This document shows positions 6,938-12,300 of a stretch of 18,496 bases of DNA, piece by piece (position 1 is the first letter of the stretch; each line of letters opens with the position of its first letter). The stretch lies in NCBI GenBank assembly GCA_900538305.1, contig UPXY01000032.1, positions 1-18,496 on the forward strand, read 5' to 3'. Both the position numbers and the translations under genes were made by a program. The DNA is from an uncultured Collinsella sp. Lineage in GTDB: Bacteria > Actinomycetota > Coriobacteriia > Coriobacteriales > Coriobacteriaceae. Below the pieces are notes generated by a model. It had not been told where the DNA came from. It searched no databases and was given only the letters and a program-made list of their open reading frames with translations.

Positions 6938-7648
6938 TTAGGCGAGAGCCTCCGATGCGGCCTTCTTGACGCCGCCCCACATGGCGAAGCCCCACACGGG
7001 CGTCGAGTCCATGAACTGCATCTGGCGCTCTACCGGATCGACCACCACGGGCAGCGTGAACGCGGCGAACTTGGCTTTCGGCTTCTCCTTGACGAACTGG
7101 ACGGCGCCGGGATTCATGGGATGCTGCAGCATGACGGGGTAGATGGCGACGCCTTTCTGCAGGCCGCGCGGTACGCCGGTGTAGTTGCGCAGCGCCCAGT
7201 CGGTGCACGCGGTGGCGTAGTCGCGCATCTCGTTGTAGCCCACGAAGTCGTTCGCATAGATGAAGAAGTACTGGTGGATGTTCGCGAGCGCGGCGGAGAA
7301 GCGCTTCGTCACGAAGAGGTATGTTTGCAGCTCCGGCACGATTTGGGGCGTCTCGCCCAGGCGTGCGGCGACCTGCTGCACGTAGGCGGGGAGCGCTTGC
7401 TGCGCCAAGGAGGCCGGGGTGAGAGCCTGGGGCTGCAGGGTAGGAGCCTGGGGCTGCGGGGCGGCGGGCTGCACCGCGATGGGTGCGGGCTGAACGGCGG
7501 GTGCCGCGGGGATGGGCGCTGGCGCGCTTGCGGGCGCTGTGCCCGCGCCGGGGACAACGGGGTCATTCGGCGAGCTTACCGGCGTGCCACAAACGCCGCA
7601 GAAACGTGCTCCATCATTGAGCCGTGCACCGCACTTCGTGCAAAACAT
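6938..7648 (-). CDS. Zinc-ribbon protein with Pro/Ala-rich linker and unknown C-terminal domain
   Basis: 236 residues. The N-terminal zinc ribbon has Cys3, Cys6, Cys17 and Cys20 (MFCTKCG and FCGVCG). Residues 23-85 are a linker rich in Pro, Ala and Gln. Residues about 100-236 form a compact domain that I do not recognise, with many aromatic residues (YLFVTKRF, HQYFFIYANDF, VWGFAMWGG). No membrane helix or signal peptide is evident, so it is probably cytosolic. The start is firm: AAGGAGG (7660-7654) lies 5 bases before the ATG. The N-terminal module is nearly the same as in the gene at 10305. TATCAT on the minus strand (7683-7678) is a weak -10 candidate. The function is unknown. Confidence 0.82.
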   Translation of the reverse strand: MFCTKCGARLNDGARFCGVCGTPVSSPNDPVVPGAGTAPASAPAPIPAAPAVQPAPIAVQPAAPQPQAPTLQPQALTPASLAQQALPAYVQQVAARLGETPQIVPELQTYLFVTKRFSAALANIHQYFFIYANDFVGYNEMRDYATACTDWALRNYTGVPRGLQKGVAIYPVMLQHPMNPGAVQFVKEKPKAKFAAFTLPVVVDPVERQMQFMDSTPVWGFAMWGGVKKAASEALA

Positions 7649-7782
7649 CACGACCTCCTTCATGGGTTGATGCTTAGATGATACGACACATCGCACGCGT
7701 CGCAGACATAATGTTCCGATATGCTGCACGGAAGGGGAATCATGGCTGCTCCGGGTACATGCCGCATCATCGACAGTCAGCA

Positions 7783-7816
7783 AAGACCCTCGGGCGCGTC
7801 TTGCCCCGAGGGTCTT
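7783..7816 (-). terminator. Rho-independent terminator of the nitroreductase gene
   Basis: Perfect 12-base arms, AAGACCCTCGGG (7783-7794) and CCCGAGGGTCTT (7805-7816), enclose a 10-base loop. The hairpin lies 44 bases beyond the nitroreductase stop codon. The minus-strand tail reads TCTTTGCTG, so its T tract is short. Confidence 0.75.
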
Positions 7817-7860
7817 GTTGGCATGGTGCCTTCGGTTGGGAGGCGATGCCGTTCGTCGTT

Positions 7861-8382
7861 CTACACGATGCGGTAGATGTAATCGGCCTTGCGCGGGGCT
7901 GGCGCGGGCGCGGGTTCGGCGGCATAGCCGAGGATGCAGTTGCCGATGCCTTCGTACTCGTTCGCATCGAGTCCCAGCCGTGCAAGGATCTCATGGCCTT
8001 CAGGTGATTCGAATTCCTCCTTGGCGCGGTGGATCCAGCAGCTTGCGAGCTCCAGGTCGTGCGCGGCATTCAGCATGTTGCCCATCACGAGCGAGCCGTC
8101 GTAGACGTGCGTGGGGACGTCTTTGCGTGCGAGGACGACGAGTACGACGGGCGCGCCGTAGAACGGGTCGCCGTCGCCCTCCATGATGCGCGCGTTGAGT
8201 GCCGAGAGCTGGTCGCGCACTACCTTGTTCGTGATCGCGACGATGATGGGGGATTGCCTGCCCATGCCGGTGGGCGCGAACGTGCCCGCCTCGAGAACCT
8301 TGTCGATGAGTTCGGGAGGAACCGGGTCGGGCTTGAAATTCCTGCAGCTACGGCGTGTGGTGAGCGCCTCGAGGGTGTTCAT
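7861..8382 (-). CDS. Nitroreductase family protein
   Basis: A 173-residue FMN-dependent oxidoreductase of the compact nitroreductase fold, probably a homodimer in the cytosol. The N-terminal TTRRSCRNFKPDPVP (residues 8-22) is the FMN-phosphate binding signature (RRS). EAGTFAPTGMGRQ (31-43), the central GAPVVLVVL strand (77-85), the helix GSLVMGNMLNAAHDLELASC (96-115) and the closing GYAAEPAPAPAPRK (152-165) follow in the usual order. Electron acceptors in this family include nitro compounds, quinones and flavins, and the substrate here is not known. ATG 8382 is preferred because AAAGG (8396-8392) is 9 bases upstream. ATG 8391, three codons earlier, nearly touches that site. The gene diverges from the PurF-like gene across a hairpin-filled gap. 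Confidence 0.88.
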   Translation of the reverse strand: MNTLEALTTRRSCRNFKPDPVPPELIDKVLEAGTFAPTGMGRQSPIIVAITNKVVRDQLSALNARIMEGDGDPFYGAPVVLVVLARKDVPTHVYDGSLVMGNMLNAAHDLELASCWIHRAKEEFESPEGHEILARLGLDANEYEGIGNCILGYAAEPAPAPAPRKADYIYRIV

Positions 8383-8406
8383 TGCCACCATCCTTTCATC
8401 TTGCCG

Positions 8407-8415
8407 AATCTATCA
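8407..8415 (-). promoter_or_regulatory. Candidate extended -10 promoter of the nitroreductase gene
   Basis: The minus strand reads TGA-TAGATT (8415-8407), an extended -10 with a usable hexamer 25 bases upstream of the start codon. No -35 is obvious. Confidence 0.35.
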
Positions 8416-8440
8416 AGACGTTTGTACCCAGAACGGATGC

Positions 8441-8508
8441 GCGTCACTTTGGGGACGGGTACGTTCGTGTCGAAAACGTCACAAAGATACCCGTCCCGAA
8501 AGTGACGC
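8441..8508. repeat. Long hairpin repeat A with GGGGACGGG core
   Basis: Arms 8441-8461 and 8488-8508 (21 bases each) pair at 20 of 21 positions. The outer sequence is GCGTCACTTTGGGGACGGGT. The 26-base middle contains GTGTCGAAAACGTCAC, which can pair further. Degraded relatives lie at 6826-6928. The form fits a dispersed palindromic (REP-like) element. Confidence 0.85.
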
Positions 8509-8509
8509 C

Positions 8510-8575
8510 CAACACTTTGGGGACGGGGTCAAAAGTGTTGAATTTGGCACTTTTAACCCCGTCCCCAAAGTGTTG
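8510..8575. repeat. Long hairpin repeat B, adjacent to A
   Basis: Arms 8510-8537 and 8548-8575 (28 bases each) pair at 27 of 28 positions around a 10-base loop. The core TTTGGGGACGGG is shared with hairpin A, but the flanks differ (CAACAC outside, TCAAAAGTG inside). A further partial copy of its end, CCAAAGTGTTGC, follows at 8578-8589. Confidence 0.85.
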
Positions 8576-8644
8576 CTCCAAAGTGTTGCTTGCGAAAAAG
8601 TCGGCAATCCGGGCGTTTGCGGCCACGCGCAGGCAAGTCGCTTG

Positions 8645-8650
8645 TATACT
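8645..8650 (+). promoter_or_regulatory. Candidate -10 box of the PurF-like gene
   Basis: TATACT lies 36 bases before ATG 8687 and downstream of the hairpins, so the hairpins are outside the transcript. No good -35 is seen at the right distance. Confidence 0.4.
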
Positions 8651-8686
8651 GAAGTGCGTTCAATCGTGCCGACAGGAAGGCGAGAC

Positions 8687-10117
8687 ATGGGCGGTTTCTT
8701 TGGCGCAGCTTCGAAGCGCGATGTTGTTCTGGACGTATTCTTCGGCGTCGACTATCACTCGCATCTCGGCACGCGCCGTGCTGGCATGGTGTTCTGCGAT
8801 GGCACGGGCGGGTTCAACAAAGAGATCCACTCCATCGAGAACACGCCGTTCCGCTCGCGGTTCGACAAGGACATCGAGCGCTTTCACGGCACGAGCGGTA
8901 TCGGCTGCATCAGCGATACCGACCCGCAGCCCCTGCTCGTGCGCTCGCATCATGGTACGTTCGCCATCACCACTGTTGGTGCCATCAGCAACGCCAACGA
9001 GCTCATCGATGAATACTTCGAACGCGGTGGCGCGCAGTTCATGGCGATGAGTTCTGGCGCGGTGAACCACACCGAGCTCGTGGCGGCGCTCATCAACCAG
9101 AAGGACGACCTTGTAGAGGGCATCATGTTCGCCCAGCGCTCCATCAAGGGATCGCTCACGCTACTCGTGATGACCGAGGACGGTGTGATCTATGCCGCGC
9201 GCGACCCGCACGGCCGCCTGCCGGTGATCATCGGTCGCGACGTGAACGGCGACGGCTACTGCGTGTCGCTCGAGAGCTTCGTCTACCATAAGCTGGGCTA
9301 CGAAGACGAGTACGAACTCGGCTCCGGCGAGATTGTGTGTATTACCCCCGAGGGCTACGAGACCGTGGCGCCGGCAAGCGGCGAGATGAAGATCTGCGCG
9401 TTTTTGTGGGTGTACTACGGCTATCCCAATTCGAACTACGAAGGCATGAACGTTGAGGTCATGCGCTATCGCAACGGGCATATCATGGCGCGCGACGAAG
9501 CGCTTGCCGGGACGCTGCCCGAGGTCGACTACGTCGCGGGCGTCCCGGACTCCGGAACGCCGCACGCCATCGGCTACGCTAACGAGTGTGGCGCCACCTT
9601 TGCCCGTCCGTTCATCAAGTACACGCCCACGTGGTCGCGTTCGTTCATGCCTACCAACCAGACAGTGCGCGACCGCATTGCCGAGATGAAGCAGATTCCC
9701 GTACCCGAGCTTATCCGCGACAAGCGCCTGCTGTTTGTGGACGATTCGATCGTGCGCGGCACGCAGCTCGGCAATACGGTGAACTTCCTCTACGAGACTG
9801 GTGCCGCCGAGGTGCACATGCGCTCCGCGTGCCCGCCCATCATGTTCAGCTGCCCGTACCTCTCATTCTCGCGTGGCAAGTCCGACATGGACCTCATCGC
9901 GCGTCGCGTGGTACGCGAGCTCGAGGGGCCGGAGGGCGACAAGCACCTCGATGAGTATGCCGACAGCTCCACAGAGCGCGGCGGCTGCCTGCTCAAGCGC
10001 ATCTGCGAGCAGCTCGGCTTCGACAGCCTGGGCTTCCAGAGCCTACCCGGCATGCTCGAGGCAATCGGCATCGATCCCACGAAGGTTTGCACCTACTGCT
10101 GGGACGGCCGCGAGTAA
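8687..10117 (+). CDS. PurF-like amidophosphoribosyltransferase homologue with a lost glutaminase site
   Basis: 476 residues with the two-domain plan of glutamine PRPP amidotransferase. The phosphoribosyltransferase half is intact: VPDSGTP (286-292) and the PRPP loop LLFVDDSIVRGT (348-359). The four cysteines that bind 4Fe-4S in the Bacillus-type enzyme have counterparts: Cys237 (KICAF), Cys389 (FSCPY), Cys468 and Cys471 (CTYC). The N-terminal Ntn-hydrolase half has lost its chemistry. It starts MGGFFG where PurF has the nucleophile Cys (CGVFG or CGIVG). HRGQ is replaced by HLGT, the glutamine-binding Arg of HVRY by Ser76 (CISD), and the oxyanion Asn of HNG by Val97. ATG 8687 has AGGAAGG 6 bases upstream. 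The frame is open to 8183, but that part spans hairpins. No other purine gene is adjacent. It could use free ammonia or another amine, or have a regulatory role. Confidence 0.88.
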   Translation: MGGFFGAASKRDVVLDVFFGVDYHSHLGTRRAGMVFCDGTGGFNKEIHSIENTPFRSRFDKDIERFHGTSGIGCISDTDPQPLLVRSHHGTFAITTVGAISNANELIDEYFERGGAQFMAMSSGAVNHTELVAALINQKDDLVEGIMFAQRSIKGSLTLLVMTEDGVIYAARDPHGRLPVIIGRDVNGDGYCVSLESFVYHKLGYEDEYELGSGEIVCITPEGYETVAPASGEMKICAFLWVYYGYPNSNYEGMNVEVMRYRNGHIMARDEALAGTLPEVDYVAGVPDSGTPHAIGYANECGATFARPFIKYTPTWSRSFMPTNQTVRDRIAEMKQIPVPELIRDKRLLFVDDSIVRGTQLGNTVNFLYETGAAEVHMRSACPPIMFSCPYLSFSRGKSDMDLIARRVVRELEGPEGDKHLDEYADSSTERGGCLLKRICEQLGFDSLGFQSLPGMLEAIGIDPTKVCTYCWDGRE

Positions 10118-10120
10118 CCC

Positions 10121-10147
10121 TGACATTGGGGACTGTCCCCAATGTCA
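10121..10147. repeat. Perfect 13-base palindrome with GGGGAC core
   Basis: TGACATTGGGGAC (10121-10133), one T, then its exact reverse complement (10135-10147). It starts 3 bases after the PurF-like stop codon. A partial copy, TGACAATTGGGACAG, follows at 10148-10162. It could also serve as a transcript-end hairpin, although no T tract follows. Confidence 0.8.
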
Positions 10148-10163
10148 TGACAATTGGGACAGG

Positions 10164-10195
10164 CCTGAGGTTGGGTTGCGTGAAAATACCTCAGG
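10164..10195 (+). other. Short hairpin in the gap after the PurF-like gene
   Basis: CCTGAGGT (10164-10171) and ACCTCAGG (10188-10195) form an 8-base stem with a 16-base loop. There is no T tract, so termination is doubtful. Confidence 0.4.
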
Positions 10196-10228
10196 GCTAG
10201 CGCGCACGTCGAAGAAGACGCACCTGGA

Positions 10229-10260
10229 ACCAGCCCCGTTGCCAAGGTAGCGGGGCTGGT
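10229..10260 (+). terminator. Terminator hairpin after the PurF-like gene
   Basis: ACCAGCCCCG (10229-10238) pairs exactly with CGGGGCTGGT (10251-10260), with a 12-base loop, followed by CTTGTTATAAT. The T-rich tail doubles as the -10 region of the next promoter. Confidence 0.7.
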
Positions 10261-10262
10261 CT

Positions 10263-10271
10263 TGTTATAAT
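10263..10271 (+). promoter_or_regulatory. Extended -10 promoter of the second zinc-ribbon gene
   Basis: TGT-TATAAT is a perfect extended -10 element located 33 bases before ATG 10305. It starts two bases after the terminator stem ends. A TTGCCA at 10239-10244 is 21 bases upstream, too far for a standard -35. Confidence 0.65.
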
Positions 10272-10304
10272 CGAACCACCAGTCGTCATCCTAGGAGGTT
10301 CGAT

Positions 10305-11162
10305 ATGTTTTGTACGAAGTGCGGCGCGCCCAACCCGGACGGTGCGAAGTTCTGCGTGAAGTGCGCCGCGCCCATGGCTTCCGTGCAGCCGCGGGCGGGG
10401 CAGCAGCCGGCGCCGCAGCCCGCACCCGCCCCCAAGAGGCGCTCCAAGGCGCCGCTCGTCGTCGGGGTCGTCGCCCTGGTCGCCCTCCTCGCCGCCGGCG
10501 GATTCTACCTCGTGAGCTCTGGAACTCTCGGCTCGCTCCTCGGATCGCCCGCATCCTCCGCGTTCGCGTCTGTCCCCTACATGGATCCCTCGTTTTACGA
10601 CAGGCCGGCAAGCGAGGTAATCGCTGCCCTCGAGGGCGAGTCCTTCGAGGTCGACGAAATATGGCTTTCGGATGAGGGCGAGTTCGTCTATGTGAACATG
10701 ACTAGCCCTTCCACCGGCGACATATTCCCCCGCGCCAGTTCCGAGGAGCCTACACGGGTGAACATCGCCTATAGACTTCCCGACGGGTCCAGACCGGCGC
10801 AGATCGAGTCGGTGGACGACATCCCTGCTACCGCGGAGATATCTTCCGCTTCCATTGAATACTCTGCCGACCTCCTTGCAGAGGAGCTCGTGCCGGCAAG
10901 CCGCGAAGTTGTCGAGTGGTTGGGACCGGAAGAATCCGTCGAGTACCTCTCCGCTTCGAATGACGAGCTCTATGATCAACTGGTCGCTGAGTATGGTGAG
11001 CCGGCAGTCAGTAGTGATATTGCCGACGTCGATTTTTCCTACGTAATTATTGGTCTTGCGTTGGAGGATTATGAGGTGACGTGCCTTGTTAGTCTCTTTG
11101 AGAATGCCGCGGGCTACTCTGGGAGTGGATTGGTTGGCGTGAGTTATGACTTTAATAATTAA
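10305..11162 (+). CDS. Zinc-ribbon protein with one membrane helix and an extracellular C-terminal domain
   Basis: 285 residues. The zinc ribbon has Cys3, Cys6, Cys17 and Cys20 (MFCTKCG and FCVKC). A Pro/Gln-rich linker and a basic KRRSK (44-48) lead into a single hydrophobic helix at about 50-71. The remaining 210 residues are acidic and polar, contain no recognised domain, and are probably outside the cell with the ribbon inside. AGGAGG (10293-10298) lies 6 bases before the ATG. The first 20 residues closely match those of the gene at 7648, but the rest is unrelated. Base composition falls over the last 150 bases (for example TACGTAATTATTGG, and TTTAATAATTAA at the stop), unlike the GC-rich first half. 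That could mean a recombined or recently acquired 3' part. The function is unknown. Confidence 0.8.
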   Translation: MFCTKCGAPNPDGAKFCVKCAAPMASVQPRAGQQPAPQPAPAPKRRSKAPLVVGVVALVALLAAGGFYLVSSGTLGSLLGSPASSAFASVPYMDPSFYDRPASEVIAALEGESFEVDEIWLSDEGEFVYVNMTSPSTGDIFPRASSEEPTRVNIAYRLPDGSRPAQIESVDDIPATAEISSASIEYSADLLAEELVPASREVVEWLGPEESVEYLSASNDELYDQLVAEYGEPAVSSDIADVDFSYVIIGLALEDYEVTCLVSLFENAAGYSGSGLVGVSYDFNN

Positions 11163-11294
11163 GGCGCGCTGCCAGCCCGTCTAAAGCATCGGGCATCGGA
11201 TCTGTTGCATCTGCTCGTCAGCGGGGGAGACCCCGATGTACGCGCCCAAGCAAAATGAGCGACGCGACAGCATGTGCTCGGCGAGGAGGCGCCA

Positions 11295-11825
11295 ATGCGG
11301 ACATTCATGGCCCTCGAGCTTCCGGAGTTGTTCGAAGACGAGGTCACGGCGCTGGCGCGTCAGCTGCGCGATGTGGTCGATGGCCGCTTCATGCGTCGGG
11401 AGACCTATCACGTGACGCTGGCGTTTCTGGGCGAAGTGGACGAGGTGGGCCTGCGCGACGCCATGGCGGCGCTCGACGAGGCGTGCGCGGGGCGCGCGGC
11501 CGTGGAGCTTGCGCCGGATGGCCTGGGCATGTTCGGGCGTCCGCGTGATGCGACGCTCTGGATGGGATTGCGGCCGGAGCTTGCGCTTTTGGCGCTTGCA
11601 GACGATGTGCGCGCCGCCCTCGACGCGCGTGGGGTCGCCTACGATCGCAAGGCGTTTCGTCCGCACATCACGCTTGCTCGCCGCGCGCGCATGCCGCAGA
11701 GCGAGCTCCCGACCCTCGTGTTTCCCGAGCCGGGTCATGCGACGCGTGTGACCCTGTTCAAGAGCGAGCTTTCTTCCGAAGGCGCGACCTACAAGCCGCT
11801 GTACACCATCGAGCTTGCTGGCTGA
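11295..11825 (+). CDS. thpR: RNA 2',3'-cyclic phosphodiesterase (2H family, ThpR)
   Basis: A 176-residue cytosolic 2H phosphoesterase. The two signature motifs are complete: HVTL with His39 and Thr41, and HITL with His124 and Thr126, which together form the active site that opens 2',3'-cyclic phosphates to 2'-phosphates. The length and the opening MRTFMALELP are typical of the bacterial ThpR/LigT family. GAGGAGG (11283-11289) lies 5 bases before ATG 11295. Three further codons of the family (FRPHITLARR) are intact. The 132-base gap before it shows no promoter that I can support. The biological RNA substrate in bacteria is unsettled, and the old name 2'-5' RNA ligase reflects an in vitro reverse reaction. 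Confidence 0.92.
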   Translation: MRTFMALELPELFEDEVTALARQLRDVVDGRFMRRETYHVTLAFLGEVDEVGLRDAMAALDEACAGRAAVELAPDGLGMFGRPRDATLWMGLRPELALLALADDVRAALDARGVAYDRKAFRPHITLARRARMPQSELPTLVFPEPGHATRVTLFKSELSSEGATYKPLYTIELAG

Positions 11826-11861
11826 CGGTGCGAGGGAGTGCATTGCCGGTACGGCGGCTGG

Positions 11862-12106
11862 TGGCCTACGTACACCTAGGTTTGCCGGCGATGACGAGCC
11901 GCCATAAAGCAAAAACGAGTTTCACCCTAGCTTTTGACGTGGTGCCAAGGTATACCGCCTAGTATTGCAGACATTCTTGCAGGTAGACGAGTTGCTCGAT
12001 GCACGACTACTTTGAAGCATGGTTAAAAACTTAGGGTGAAATTCGATTTTGCTGTACGAAGGTTCTCACGGTAGCGGCTGAATCTAGGTGCATCTCGTTT
12101 TTCTGC
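11862..12106. repeat. Symmetric inverted-repeat element in the 475-base gap before the aminotransferase fusion
   Basis: GCAAAAACGAGTTTCACCCT (from 11909) reappears inverted at 12031-12052 with 19 of 22 matches. Outside these, CACCTAG near 11872 pairs with CTAGGTG at 12084-12090, with further similarity between the flanks. Together they give imperfect inverted arms of about 60 bases (about 11872-11930 and 12031-12090) around a centre of about 100 bases. The segment 12084-12106 is itself another degenerate copy of the inner module. No open frame of useful length lies inside. It may be a MITE-like element or a structured RNA. Confidence 0.55.
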
Positions 12107-12136
12107 ACGCTGCGAGCGGACACGGTATCCGCGGGC

Positions 12137-12157
12137 GCTCGGCTCGATGAGCCGAGC
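12137..12157. other. Perfect 9-base stem, 3-base loop hairpin
   Basis: GCTCGGCTC-GAT-GAGCCGAGC is an exact hairpin between the inverted-repeat element and the promoter of the fusion gene. No T tract follows on either strand. Its role is unknown. Confidence 0.5.
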
Positions 12158-12186
12158 ACTGTAGGGCATCGCAGTTATTTCGAAGA

Positions 12187-12277
12187 TTGAACTTCACAGC
12201 GCTTTCCCGCGTGCTATACTGCTCGAAATTGAACTTTGAACTAAGAAAGACAAGACAGGTTCAAGATAATTGAACTT
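12187..12277 (+). promoter_or_regulatory. Cluster of TTGAAC operator-like sites
   Basis: TTGAACTT occurs at 12187-12194, 12229-12236 and 12270-12277. TTGAACTA overlaps the second at 12236-12243, and the inverted form GTTCAA is at 12259-12264. The last pair forms an inverted repeat, GTTCAA-GATAA-TTGAAC. The sites flank and overlap the promoter, as expected for repression by a small HTH protein, perhaps the HTH domain encoded just downstream. Confidence 0.6.
12193..12220 (+). promoter_or_regulatory. Promoter of the HTH-aminotransferase gene
   Basis: TTCACA (12193-12198) and TATACT (12215-12220) are separated by 16 bases, a good sigma-70-type pair. Transcription should start near 12227, giving a leader of about 75 bases. 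TTGAACTT motifs overlap the -35 and cover the start region. Confidence 0.65.
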
Positions 12278-12300
12278 TTCTTATACCGACGGGAGGCGCC

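Noticed and set aside
6826..8589. GGGGACGGG repeats as a CRISPR array
   Set aside because: The copies are scattered, spacing is irregular, there are no uniform spacers and no cas genes.
8183..8686. N-terminal extension of the PurF-like gene
   Set aside because: It runs antisense to the nitroreductase gene and then through two long hairpins. A good ribosome site stands before ATG 8687, where the domain begins.
12137..12157. Hairpin as a terminator of thpR
   Set aside because: It lies over 300 bases after the stop codon and has no T tract on either strand.
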